Shown here in pieces: positions 1-12,451 of a stretch of 64,000 nucleotides of DNA (the stretch's first letter is position 1; every line of letters starts with the position of its first letter). Location: contig NW_022145609.1 in NCBI RefSeq assembly GCF_000002235.5, forward strand, positions 7,263,163-7,327,162. The letters are read 5' to 3'. The DNA comes from Strongylocentrotus purpuratus. Lineage: Eukaryota; Echinodermata; Echinoidea; Camarodonta; Strongylocentrotidae. The translations under genes and the position numbers were made by a program. The notes under the pieces were generated by a model. That model was not told where the DNA came from. It saw only the letters and a program-made list of their open reading frames with translations, and ran no database searches.

Positions 1-1069
1 TTTGAAGTTTAGGATCATGTTAATATAAACAGTAACAAGCAAGGCAAAATGTATACAATATGCATAATTTAGAATAAAAATGAAGCATATCTGATCACAA
101 CAAACCAAATAACGAACACTTCAAAGACTGATTCCCATCGAGCAGTTATTGAAATACGACCAGCGCTAGGACTATTAAAGAATGATGACTCTATCAAACG
201 TGGCATAGTTTGGCAGTGGAGTTCAGCCATATACATTTTCAAATTCTGAATTCAAAACGTTATATTCGATTCATTCGTGCATGTCTAAAGAAAGGGGGTG
301 TGAGAGGCGATTGTGTAGGATGGTGGTGTGCTATGTTAAAATGTATTTGAATATGAATAGATGAAAGAATGGGGACGGAATGGGATCAAGGGGGTTAACG
401 AAGCTCTTCCTGAATCACGAGCAAGCACTCAATGAAGTTGCCTCTTTTATGATGACCCGACAAAATACTCTGTGTAAATAGGAGGCCCTATGGACATGAT
501 AGATCGTGTAAATCACACAACAAGCTCGTCGCATGATAATGCAATTCATCATGCTTTTTAGATATTGAACAGGTGTAACATAATTTCTTCTTGTTTGTTA
601 TAATATAAAGATTATTTCACACGTTGTTAAAAACAAATCGTTCAATGTTTTTGTTGTCATTTTCCGAAAACAATATTTCATTTTTGAATTTTGCATCAAT
701 CTTTAGTTAAAAGTTACGTCTGTTATTTAGAACACCCGAGAACTAAAAAATAAAAAAATTATGAAATAAACATCTATCAAAAATCTGCCATACAGTGGCT
801 ATGAATAGTAACCCTTGCCATGTTAAACTAAGGATTTCACAGATTCTTTCGAACAATTGCATCGGCAAATATGCGAAAGCTTTTCATTAGAATAAAGCAG
901 GTCACAATGGATACAAGCGCATTGTAAATTTATAACTGGACATATTGGTCAAGCTGGTTTACTTTGATAATACTCAGGATAATCATGATCAGCATGACGA
1001 TACAATTTTGTATCAAATCCAAAATAAAATATTATCATCAATAGTGACGATGATGAAGCGAATAATGTT
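1..1069. other. Non-coding, nothing recognised
   Basis: AT-rich sequence with no long open frame, no convincing exon and no clear repeat structure by eye. Confidence 0.5.
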
Positions 1070-1262
1070 ATTTACACAGGGAAGCCTCATAAGCATCAAA
1101 GCTTCTGAGGTTGCTGCAATTATCATTATCCCAGCAATTGCCAGTTACCCATTTACACCTGGGGTTAAAGGGACAGTGTGGCCAAAACACCTTGTCCAAG
1201 GATGTAAGCACCCATTAACGATCGAACCCAGGTCCTCGGGTATGAGAGTCAAGAGCCTCCAG
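1070..1262 (-). repeat. tRNA-derived SINE, 5'-truncated, minus strand
   Basis: Read on the minus strand, a tRNA-like T arm with a pol III B box (GGTTCGATC, 1220-1228) follows a variable-arm-like stretch. It is followed by a body containing CCCAGGTGTAAATGGGTA-like sequence (about 1145-1165), a motif common in SINE2-type elements of marine invertebrates. The A-box half is missing, so the copy is truncated at its 5' end. The open frame across it is incidental. Family placement is from memory of the motif. Confidence 0.65.
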
Positions 1263-1269
1263 ACCTAAG

Positions 1270-2085
1270 AGAAAAGGGAGCATTTTCAAATTTAAACATT
1301 TCTTTAAAAGAAAATACCACCTTCCCTCCTTCTTGTAACATTGTATACTAACCAACAGCTGTCAACATAGTTTCTACATTTCAAACAAAAAACATAGTTA
1401 TGGGGGAATTAAAGTATCTTTGTTTAATTCTTTTCGGATCTCCTGTTAACTGTTTTCCCTCTATGTCTAATCGTCTGTCATGTTTCTGGATTCCTTGTCA
1501 ATGTAATGTACCTGATGAGCCTTTTTTTCTGTAACTGTGGTGTGTTTTCTATTTCCTGTTTACTTTGTCATGTTCAAATATTGCTATGTTGAAATATTCA
1601 TTTTTTATGTCTCATCTCAATATTTGTAATACATTATTCTTATCTGATATTCTATGGTGATACATTTTTATTCAACATTTTGTAATTTTATGGAAACAGC
1701 CATAGAACGAGTTTTAAGGCAATTGTACTTTATATGTTTGTGCATGAGCAATCAATTGATCTAAAGTTATCTCAACTAAAATAATCTTATCCCAAAATGT
1801 GACCAGAGTCAGGTAGTTCTGTGCACATGGCTTTCTCAGTAGTTAGCTATTGTGCTGACTAGCATGAAAAATAACACGCTCTCCGCTCAAATTGGCCCGA
1901 AAAGAAAAAAACAGTTACCATGGCAATAAATCAAATCAATTTCCTCGCACCCGCTAGTTTGATGTCGTCGTGACCAGCCGTGTGTAAATTTATCCAATGG
2001 CAAGGCATGTTAGGAATATCGTATGCCACGAGGTATGTTCACTCATTCTTCATGTTAGAAAGATTAGTTTACAGTCGAGTCATCT
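1270..2085. other. Non-coding, nothing recognised
   Basis: AT-rich DNA with no supported gene or repeat. Confidence 0.45.
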
Positions 2086-2089
2086 TAAA

Positions 2090-2440
2090 GGGATTGGGTA
2101 ACTTTGTCTCAGGTTCTGAAACAAAATCCTAGATTTAGCTCATGCTGCAATGATAATTATAAACCTTTATGTCACTCAGGAATCCTATGACTTTTACAAG
2201 CCGACCGCTTGTCTGATTATCAATATTTATGATTGGAAATCGAAATTTAAAAATTCGTTTTCCTAACGGTTTCATAACACTACTGTCTATTGGGGAATAT
2301 AAGTATAGTAAAACCGGTCACTCAAAATGTTTTACTTTTTTGAGGCACTTCATGATCATTTTGAAGCGCAATTTTTGTTAGGCTTCAATATTACACCATA
2401 TCACAGACACTGCATATCAGATTTAACGCTAGGGCAATCT
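2090..2440 (+). repeat. Dispersed repeat family X, copy A
   Basis: About 350 bp that recurs in inverted orientation at 58395-58740. Shared landmarks in order are CTGAAACAAAAT, TTTAGCTCATG, GATAATCA, ATGATTGGAAATC, TTTTCCTAACGG, ACCGGTCACTC and GAGGCACTTCATGATC, then TTGAAGCGCAATTTTT. Both copies carry a short open frame with similar peptides (FFEALHD-F-EAQF), but it runs through repeat DNA and no protein family is recognised. No terminal repeats or target duplication were seen. Confidence 0.7.
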
Positions 2441-2456
2441 CAATACCTGTCTAGGG

Positions 2457-2475
2457 TGGGGGGGGGGGGGGGGGG
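2457..2475. repeat. G homopolymer
   Basis: An almost uninterrupted G-run abutting the left end of the palindromic element. Confidence 0.9.
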
Positions 2476-2744
2476 TCCACAAAAAATAAGATCGACTTTA
2501 AGTTGGACTTAACTATGGCAAGCTGTTCATACCACTGTTTGCTCTCACCATTTACGGGCATTCGTCTCCTAAGAGACGTACAAAACATGGTCACAAATCT
2601 ACAGAATTTACATTTTTTGATAATTCATTATTAAAGGAAAATATTATCTAAAGATCATACTGGTGAGAGCAAACAGTGGCATGAACGGCCCGTCATTGTT
2701 AAGTCCAACTTAAAGTCGGTCTTAGTCTTTGTGAAACACTCCCC
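2472..2744. mobile_element. Palindromic MITE family Y, copy A
   Basis: A nearly self-complementary element. The left arm (GACTTTAAGTTGGACTTAA ... CACTGTTTGCTCTCACCA) pairs with the right arm (TGGTGAGAGCAAACAGTGG ... TTAAGTCCAACTTAAAGTC). The outer right end reads GTCTTTGTGAAACACTCCCC, while the matching left end is eroded next to a G-run. A second copy lies at 30388-30679 inside SPTLC1 intron 4. No coding capacity. Confidence 0.8.
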
Positions 2745-2749
2745 AAATT

Positions 2750-3088
2750 ATGTAATACGTCTTTGCAATATTAGCACATTTCAGATTGTGATGGACAGTG
2801 ATGAACAAGACTATTGCAATTGCCTAAATTTTTTCGAAAGTCTTCTCGAGCTTTTGCATCGTATATTTCATTTTACTCGGTCCTACTAATGGCGCTTAAT
2901 CGCAAATGGGTGTTATGATTTGTGTGTGGGTGCTATATTGGCCGGCTGGTTCTAATGAATCGTTAATATGTGTTGTTTACTCATTGGTTTGTGATTTACT
3001 GTTAGTTTCTTTAACAACAGGGTGATAAATTCGTGCCTCGCTTCAATTTTACCTCCTTATTTACAAAGGTGCTGACACATCAACATCC

Positions 3089-3126
<38 letters not shown>

Positions 3127-4390
3127 CCTCTCTATCTGACACTAATGTCTATATGGCATTAGATACTCTGCTGATATATATTTGCTTGCTTAAGAAGAGG
3201 TTCACTGATCGCCGATTGTGGAATAATATTCCAAAAATATGCAGTATTTGAAAGGTTAAAATGGTGCGATTGAATAATGAATTTCTATTACAAATTCTGC
3301 ATAACTGTAACATTTTAAGACCCGAAGATTTGAAATAGGCCTTCGTCTTGTTTGTGGCGTAATGCCATTGAAGGGACATTCATTTTGCATCTTCTCGGGT
3401 CAACGATCTTGCTAGGTGAATGAAATGAGAAACCTTAAGGCGATAGCCTTGCATATCGCAAATTAAAATGTGTGAACATTAAATTGACGCATTACGTACT
3501 CCAAAAAAAAAAAAATTGTCAGGGATATACAAAATATGAGTGCCCTTCAATCATTTTTTTGTCGAAAAGTAGGGAGTGTAGACAGTAGAAGGATCATACA
3601 ATCTTCTTTCCGAATTCCTCTCTCCCTTGCCCATTTATAATTCTCCTTTTTTTTCCTTCTTCCTAACTACACCACTGGTTGGTGTAGACCGAACTTTGAT
3701 GACAATTTAAATAAAGTAATAAACAGAGGACCAGGATAAAATCTGTAAGAAAAATATGTAATCAGTGACTAACACTTCTTAAAGAAATTATCTTAAGGGC
3801 AATCTAAAAAAAAAATTCCACATAATCCATGTTCGGATTGCAAAGCACATCTTTTTAATTTTAAAGATGACGGACAAGGCTATTCAAGGTGCCCTAGGTT
3901 GACTTTTCGAAGGTCTTCGCAGTCGTGTTTTCCGTTTTCCACGTTTTCTGTTTTCCACCTCAAGGCCTACAACGGTCTATCATCTTTGGCAATGGGATGG
4001 GGGAAAGTGGCGCTCATCCAGTTCTCGTCTTATCACGACAGCTCATTATCTGTGATTACCCAGTCACAATGTTTATTTGGACTTCCAAACCAAATCTAGG
4101 ACGGAGTCGGGTCATGAGGAAATCAGTGCTCACTTTTCCCTACCCCACCGTTCACAACGTGCTGCCCTGGGCTAATTCGTGTTCCATATTCTGTGGAAAC
4201 CTCCTTATTGTTGCTGTTTGATTGGGTTTTAAGGCAATTCAGTCGAAATTGACTATTTATGCCTCCAATCAAGCTATGAAATGTTATACTATCGAAGTAC
4301 ATGTCGATCTATGGGATCTATCGATCTATGATCGATCTATGGGATGCAGATCTATGGAAGGCATTATTAGTTTTTATATATATATACATA
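2750..4390. other. Non-coding with microsatellite
   Basis: No exon could be supported. It contains a CT microsatellite (about 3091-3142) and a short tandem motif built on GATCTATGG (about 4300-4357). Confidence 0.45.
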
Positions 4391-4394
4391 TGCA

Positions 4395-4668
4395 TTCAGG
4401 TGTTAGATTTAAGGTGTTAGGTGTTAGGTGTCAGGTGTTAAGTGTTATAGGTTAAAACTCTTTATTATGTCGCAAGGGACCAGCACCAAACAAGATTGAA
4501 TTGTTCATTCTTGCTGGTTCCTCATTCGTATACATATTTGTATTATATGTTTATCTTTCGTTATATTATTTGTATGTTCTTTACTTATCTGTAAATACCA
4601 ATGTTATAATCATGTACAGGTATGTTTTATATGACGAATGAAATAAAATGAAATGAAAATGAAATCTA
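4395..4668 (+). repeat. Telomere-like GGTGTTA run and LINE-type 3' end
   Basis: A short run of GGTGTTA/GGTGTCA words (4398-4450) is followed by about 210 bp ending in an ATGAAAT-rich tail (GACGAATGAAATAAAATG and further ATGAAA words, 4634-4668). Short tandem A-rich tails of this kind mark the 3' ends of non-LTR retrotransposons. No reverse-transcriptase sequence remains. Confidence 0.45.
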
Positions 4669-4669
4669 C

Positions 4670-6940
4670 CTTTGGAAATGATGAATACATTGAACAATAT
4701 GAAACATGGTTAACATTAAATGGAAGATGATTTTTTAAGGAATAACAGCTGTAGAATAAACTTTGTTAATTGGCTGTACAATCTGTATGTTCATCATCTG
4801 ATTTCAAATCTTTGTAGGGCCCTTGTTCCTTAAATCAGGACTGCCTATTTCGTTACGAAGGGATGAGGAATATTCTTATTATTAAATCATAAAGTCAACT
4901 TTATTGTAAAAGGCAACATATCGGACTAGTTTTAAAGATATCGATTTGAGGTATACTTATACTTACTAAATATTCTAAAACAGTAATAGTGGTTTTCATT
5001 ATTTACGTTTGTGTTTCAATACATTTACTACACGGAATAGGTTTTTGTTTAAAATTTAACCCCCTTTATTGCACAATCTTTTTTTTTAGAAATTAAAGGG
5101 ATCATCTCCCCATAGTCACTACAGAACAACTTTCTTGTAAGTTATTTTCATCACATTTGAAATTCACTGTCAAAACTCACCAAAGATTTACAAATCCAAT
5201 ACAGGATCAGGGTTATCAAATTACAAAATCTGCTCGGTATAGCACAGAAAATGTAATGATATAAGAAGTGCTGTATTAATGGGGGTAAGAGCGGGAGAAT
5301 ATGGTTCTAGATCGTGAACAGGTAGATTTTTAGTATTTTGGAGGAATAATGTGGCGGAAAGAACAATGGCAGTCTCGCCACGCAAATCGTTTGGTGAATA
5401 GTTCGTCTACCGAAGATATGAACATATTATGTATCGAGTGGCGCATTCGAGTTTACACAGTGCACTGACGGTTCTCATTTTCAAACGATTTTTATTTAAT
5501 AAATATAAATTTATTGAATCTATTGGTAATGGGCAATTGGCGGTTATTCATACTTGAAAGGATGATATATCCATCCTTCAGTGAGTATTACCTAAATCAT
5601 ATGTCCAGATTTGAAATCCTTTATGGCTTGTTGCAAAGATGTGGGAGTACCATTTACCCATGTGGCGAAACCTCTTAAAATGGTTTATAGTTCGATGTCA
5701 ATTGCCATTTTTTAGCATGTTTGATAGGTTCGATTAGTTGTATTTATTGTTCATGTCATTGCTTTTGTTAATCTGGAATAAGATTTTAGTGAGGCTTGTC
5801 CATGATCTAAATCCTCATTAACAGAATCACCTTATATATACGCATGATTCTTATTTAAGATTTGCAAAGTCTTGAGAAACAATGGCAATTTTTCAGAATG
5901 GATATCAGTCCCTTACTTCCACCCCGCATTCCACACTTTGTGAAGTCACTTACATTTTCACTCACAATTTTATTATCCCTTCTGTAAATGAAATATCAGT
6001 CTGTCTGGTTGAAGAAGTAAACAAACTCGGGTGTCTGACATGACTTATCATTTGTATAACAATATTCTATGGAAGAAAAAAAATCTTTATTTATGATACT
6101 ATTTAAACTCCATGTAAGATTGGTAGTGTTTTGGTTTGATGACACTTCGCTGAAAGAATTACGAAAAGGTAAATAAGCACTTCATCACATCTGCTCCTGC
6201 AGAACCCCTGCCTGAGGGAGATACTAAGTAAGGAGGGATGAAACGGATGTAGGGTGATAGAAAAGTTGAAAATGAAAACAATGAAAGATCTGAGATAGAA
6301 GATAACATGGGGTTAATAGTAAAGAAAGATAAAAAGATAGACAGAGCTGTATGAAGATAGATAAATAAAATGAAGGGAAAATATTGATAAAGATATTACA
6401 TGAGAAATTGCCCTATAGAAAGAACAAAGAAAAAAAACCTGCATCAATAACAACGTTACGCATGTGACCAGAACCCCGACCAACAACAGACCAAACAAAA
6501 TACTACTTTACCCCGAATGGCCCTAAATCGGTCAGTTCGGAGTCGGTTTGGCGGTGAAAAAATGTCTCAAATAATATTGTGTTAACAGTAGAAAGGGGAG
6601 GAATGGACAAAACCATATAGAAATAAGGAAATCATCTCTGACCAACAGTGTAAAGCAATCTGGCGTCTATGTGCTTTCCAAAGAGAAGACATATCGGAGA
6701 TAGATAAAAAGAATAGAGAGGGGGAATAGACGATGAAGAATGATCTACGAAGATGCTAGAGATGAGAGCTCTCTAGAAATAGGGGCAGCATTAAAGATGA
6801 CGCCGTAACTGGAGCGTCCCCTTCAAGTGCAAAGCCCTGCGCGACAGATCTGCCCCAATTGTTCGCACATGGAATGCAAGGTCACTCTCTGTCCGATGTT
6901 CCCAAATCACGTTTGGCTGACGTGCTGATGTGACCAAACT
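4670..6940. other. Non-coding, nothing recognised
   Basis: AT-rich intergenic sequence with no supported gene. Confidence 0.45.
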
Positions 6941-7317
6941 ATTTTTCTCACCGTCTTGCGACTTTAAAGGAAGGGTTCCACGCTGCCAACCAAGAATTTG
7001 AAAGTATCATTAATTTATGACTGAACAACGAAAATAATAAATTAGACTGAATAGAGTAAGGAGCCTATTTTTTTTTAGCCGTGTTTGGATTTTAAAGGGA
7101 AGGTACATCACAGGCAGCTAAAACTGTTCGGAAATTCTTGACTGAAAATAGAAAAATAAAGAAAACAAACTGAAATTAGAGCAATGAGAATAATTTTCTC
7201 GTCGTCTTGCAACGTTAATTGGAGGATACATTACTATCAGCCAGGCGATCAAAAATGTTTGAGATTCATTATTGAATAGTGAATAGGACAAAACAAACAC
7301 TGAAAGATAGAGCATGT
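6941..7317. repeat. Degenerate three-copy tandem repeat, about 125 bp unit
   Basis: Three diverged units start near 6941, 7066 and 7192. They share an order of features: T-rich start with TTCTC..CGTCTTGC, then TTTAAAGG-like sequence, a GCCAaCCA/GCAGCTAAA/GCCAGGCG block, GAcTGAA..AATA, and a CTGAA..TAGAGcA end. Divergence is high, so the duplication is old. Confidence 0.5.
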
Positions 7318-7319
7318 AG

Positions 7320-10300
7320 GGTTTTACTGAATTTGTTCACGACATTAAGTTCGTGATCAAATAACACTTTCGGCTCGTAAACGCTACATATTCATAAAAT
7401 CACCTCAAATTGGGCCGTAAAGGTTACTTACAGAAAACTGTGATTACAAGTAGGCAACGTGTTGAAGAAAGAAAAAAATAAATCAGAATTTGCCTTATTC
7501 ACTCCGGATTCCAAGGCATGACATTTGGAACACTGGCTGTTCATGACATTGTAATATTTGAAATACTCCTGTAGGACGATATTTCCTGTGCAACTGGTAT
7601 AATACCTGTTACAACTATAGCCAAATGTTAAGGGTCGGGGCTTGTCAGGAGCTCAGCAAGAACAAACTTAACGAATAGTATAGCTTTCATATTAAATAAT
7701 GATTACCATTGATGAAAATGTCTTCAATCTATTTTCCGAAAGCATAAGAGAGCAAAATTCAACATCCCAAATTATTATCCATACCTTGCACTGTTTTTTC
7801 CAAATCTATTTTCTGACTGGTGTAATATCGATACTGTGTGCTTTCAGTGTGTGACCTTTAGCATAACTACTCAAATTACTAATTTACCGAAGAATGCATA
7901 CAGGGCGGACTACTTTTGTAAAGACTCTTTTTTCCATAATGTATGTTGTGACATTACTTGTGATCGGGGGTAATGAGGTATCTATAGTAACAAGCAAACT
8001 CCGACTGCTCTTTAAAGTGAAAATGTTGTCGATGTTTTCTGTGACCATACTGGTGGGATGTGAATACGGAAGGACATCAATCAGCGAGTCGATTACTATC
8101 CCGCATGTCTGATGCGATTGAGATGTATCAGCGCATTTGGAGAATAGCTTTCAAATGTGATGCGATCACGTCAAAGTAGCCATTTTGAATTGACCGAAAT
8201 GGAGAGGCGGGATTCCTATACATAGTTACGCGTGTCGGTATTTCAAGCTTAGGGACCGGGCGGTGACGATAAAGAAAGTTTATAGAAGATGAGCGAAGGG
8301 ATTGGTTATGTAAAATCTTTCGGCAATCCTTCCATCAACATCCAATGATCCCCATAAACTTAGGATTTAAGGAATTACTTAAGCAATTTCCAAACACTTT
8401 TTCTGAGATAGGATGGATATTTCACTGATAAATTGTAGTTCTGGGTTATCCATTTGCAGCCCCCAGAGTATGTAATTATTATCGCCAACGCAATCCACAT
8501 AATTATCCCTTGCAACACGTTATCCTGTGGTTCCGATGAAAGAGTTAAAATTATGTATGCCTTCATACTTCTGGTGCATTCAGTAAATCTTTTTACTGTA
8601 TCCAATATTTTAGACATTCATTTGGATCTAAAATATTATTATTCAAGACATCCTTTTTAAATTACAATACAGCTTCTTCCACTAAGACATTCGCGTTTAG
8701 TTAGTAATCTTTAAAAACTCATCAGTGCAATGAAAAAATAGACTTCAAATTTACTTGAACCTGAAAAGAAAGGAGGACGCGTATAGATAAACCTGCTCTA
8801 GATATACAAGTACAACGTTTACACCGAATGGCAGGGTGAAGGTAAACACACGCACACAAAGTAACCCACCCTCGCGCACACACGCATGTCATGTGGCGCA
8901 GTTCTGTATACACCGTTCTCCGACCCCATGAGGAATTCATTTTCAAGCAAAGATTTCAACGGCTTCTAATTAGCCGAGCAACTGGTATAGCAGGCCGCAT
9001 GAAAAGGTGAAAACAGCACTTATCGCTGTGTGTGGGACTAAAACGTTTCGGAATAAAGCATGACATGCACTAAAGTCCGACCTACCTCTCTAACAAGCAC
9101 ATTCTTCCAAATTTAACTTGTGGAATGGATAGTGCAACCGTGTTTTGCTAAACCCATTCCGTCATGGGTAGACGTGTATGACAGGGAGTCAGCCAAGCAC
9201 AGCCTCGAGACACGCTTAACCCAAATCAATACCAAAAAACACAAAGAAAATCGAAAATGTTGGAAATAACTTGCACCTGTTTGGTCTAATTATCTATCTT
9301 TATATTCAGCATGGAAGTTCTTAGATTATACGTGTCGTGAACAGGCCTGCCCTTAACAGATTTTGTAATGACGTTGTCTGAAATCGAACTTCTTTGTTAT
9401 CTAGAATTTCGGTTGAAAATAATTGAGGGAGGGGTATGTCTGCCTTTCGATGCGCTTTATTAAATGAAGTTTATACATGCATTCAGCAGAATATAATATA
9501 TATGAACTAGCATGGTCCTGGGGTTTCTTAATCTGAAAATACGCTGAAAAGAGTGGTATTAATGTGATGCCAAAGTGGAATATAATTTAAAGAAGAAAAA
9601 TACCGAATGAAACACATTTCTGTTAATAAACTGTATCACTTGTTAATCTCTTTCAATGGAGTATTTCATGTTTAAATTTCACAATTGCTCATTTAGGGTG
9701 CAATTACCATTTTGGCTCAAAAGTATAAACGTTGTCATTATCACGTGTTTATTCTGATATGAGTAATGCTAGTCCAAATTAATGGAACCAAAAAATTTTG
9801 GTATAGTATTGCACCTATTATAACCTGATAGTTGTGTATTAGAGTATTGAAGAAAAAAACTTTAAAAAAATGATTTTATGTTATGTTAAAGAGGTAAATC
9901 ATATTTATAATATTAAGGAACCCCATGAAGAAACAACTGCTTTTTGGCATTACAGCTGAAATGGGATATATCCGTTGTATTTGAAACTTTAAAATTCATT
10001 ATGTTTGTTGTTCATGTTTTATTTGATTATGGAAATAAAAACAAACAGACAGACACAATTTGCACCTCTATTCAGAGAACAAGTATGCTTTGCCATTTGG
10101 AGCATCCTGTGAAATAGTCATTTGCGAATACATGTTCATTATTACATTAAATAAATTTCGAGCTTGCCGTAATAGCCCTACCACGTGAGACGTATTCATG
10201 TATGCGTTCAAAAATATGAGAGTTTTTTTGTCTGATATGCATTCTACTATAGTCATAAACATCTAAATGAGATTTTGCCATTAAACAAAAACGTACGTTA

Positions 10301-10800
10301 AGTGTGATAAAAAGTTTATCCTTATCTGTTATTTTGTTTAACATTATCAATCATTTCTATAGATATATGTGTATGACTACTATGTTTATTACTTATATTT
10401 CATTTATTCGCTAAACTTAACTTAAGCATTAGCTTTGATAGTCATTAACATTAACACATCATTAAAACTGATTACAAGAACCCTTCATTATTAGTATGTT
10501 TTGAATACCGAAAGGAAAAGAACAGTTTTGCCCCTTTAACTAAAGGCACTACATCCTGAAATAAAGTTCAATTCACTTTAAATTCAAAGGACAATAATGT
10601 ATTCTGAACTGATATGTGTTTTTTTTTAAGTAGTTAAGTACTTTATATTTTGTGTTAGTGCCACATGTTTCATTTATCCTTGGCGGAATTGTAATAAGAT
10701 CTTCTTTCGCTCTTGTGTGAGTGCAATTTAGTCAACAATCAGTATGCTTCGTGGTTAAGAGGTTTTGATATAAATCAATGGCGGCGTTCACTTAGTGCGC
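7320..10800. other. Non-coding, nothing recognised
   Basis: No exon with support on either strand. Short open frames here lack codon structure or similarity that I recognise. Confidence 0.4.
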
Positions 10801-10804
10801 TATG

Positions 10805-11022
10805 AAATAATTGAATTTAATTGAATTTCTCTATTGTCATGCACAAAATAAAATGGAGGCATAAAAATCGTCTTACGAATCACATTTGTATAAAATGTAA
10901 CAATACATTAACATATCATAGACGAATAACATAAATAACATAACAGTGTAATGTAATTTAATCTCTCTGTTGAGAGCCAGGGGAATTATTTGATTATTTG
11001 TACTCCCCTTGGCTCCCAACAG
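10805..11022 (-). repeat. LINE-like 3' tail and imperfect hairpin
   Basis: TTGAATTTAATTGAATTTC at about 10811 resembles an A-rich simple tail read on the minus strand. A hairpin follows: CTGTTGAGAGCCAGGGG (10967-10983) pairs imperfectly with CCCCTTGGCTCCCAACAG (11005-11022) across a 21-nt loop. The element class is not certain. Confidence 0.35.
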
Positions 11023-12250
11023 ACAACACTTACTTAAATATATTCTAGAAAATGTACATGATAACAATCAATGTCATATAAATAGAACAAGTCACAGCCA
11101 AGATCTAAAATCAATTATTCATCAATTGTTAACAATTTCAGATAAAAAGTGTTTATTTTTGGTAGTAGACATAAACCCTCGTGTCTGCAATAATAATTCT
11201 GGGTATAACATGATTTTAATTTGTTTCATATGTAAATGCTGATATTTTCCTCTCTTTTCGCCCTTTTCCTTCGCAGATACCTGACTTCCGACACGATGAC
11301 GCGTTACCTGGGATTTAAAGGAGTTATCTGAATAGACTGATCTTGCCTTAGTTGTGAAAGAGTCGTATATATCTTCATAACTATTATGTGACAGAATACT
11401 AGTAAACGGAAGGATCCTCATATTAAAGAAAAGGAAGGATCTTCGTATAAAAACCAATTATCTTTTCAAAACAACGGTGGATTTCATACAGCTCTGTGTA
11501 ACACGGCCTAGCTGCTAGAGATGTAAAGGAACATTGCAACGAATTCTACAGCATATATCATTACCATCCCAGACGGGGAACACGAACTCATCGTCTATTC
11601 CCAGTTGCATATCCATGAGCTTTGCACTTTCATTGCAAAATGTGAAATCAGAATTCGGTGAGGAGATGAAGTCATGAGATACCCGGCTCCGTTATTATGA
11701 ATTTGGATTAGCGTTTGCTAAGCTGCTTTACATTTTGATTCCACGCGAGGATAAGAAACACTCTACCCATCTCGCGCATAAGCAATATTTTTTCTCTAGT
11801 CACTTGTACCCAGGAATTTTAAGGATATTCATTAAGGTTAGTACCCTTAAGCCATACTTTGACGAGAAAAGGCGATTTGTCTTGAGCGGAGCTACGTTTA
11901 CCAACGCGCCGATCGACCCGGGATATATCGCGGCAGAGCCACGAGGGAGTTGTCAGTAAAGCCTGGTGGCGGCTTTCGGGAAATTACTATGCATGGCGGT
12001 ACACCAGACGTTCAGGCTGCCGTGATTTCGCAAGTGATGCTTTCACCTTCTTTTCTGCATACTCTCTCTCTTTCTCTCCGTCACGTGGCGGTTCGGAGTT
12101 TAGAGAGGAGGTAAAGGAATGGAGCGACAAGATTTTCTAAATCGAGCATATCCATACTAGAGGGCTTTAATCAAAGGAAACTGATATAAAGAGTGATCAT
12201 CGCTTCGCGTAGATTAGCATACGGTTGAGGGTGACATCTGCTGTATTTCT
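11023..12250. promoter_or_regulatory. Upstream region of the GPCR gene, CpG-rich in part
   Basis: About 11880-12140 is visibly richer in CpG (CGCGCCGATCGACCCGGG, TCACGTGGCGG with an E-box) than its surroundings. It lies just upstream of the prostanoid-receptor-like gene. A regulatory role is inference from position and composition. Confidence 0.3.
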
Positions 12251-12269
12251 GGGTCAATGATATTGACCC
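12251..12269. promoter_or_regulatory. Perfect 19-nt palindrome upstream of the GPCR
   Basis: GGGTCAAT-GAT-ATTGACCC is a perfect inverted repeat about 100 bp before the TATA box. GGTCA inverted repeats are bound by nuclear receptors, though the 7-nt spacing between TGACC half sites here is not the classic 3. A binding role is speculative. Confidence 0.35.
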
Positions 12270-12367
12270 CGCGATAAAAGAGACGACGGGAGAGCTAGGT
12301 TTACATCTTCTTGCCTCCTGAAGGGACAAAAGTCAAGCATGTCTTGGAAATAGATATAGAGCCGATC

Positions 12368-12377
12368 TATATAAAAG
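12368..12377 (+). promoter_or_regulatory. TATA box of the GPCR gene
   Basis: TATATAAAAG lies 84 bp before the start codon. An initiator-like TCATTTT at 12401 and a TCAGTTC at 12411 are possible start sites 35-45 bp downstream. Confidence 0.5.
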
Positions 12378-12451
12378 AGATCATGACCCCTTGGTCGATA
12401 TCATTTTAGTTCAGTTCAATAGTTAAAGGAGTCCGGACCATTGATTCCATC

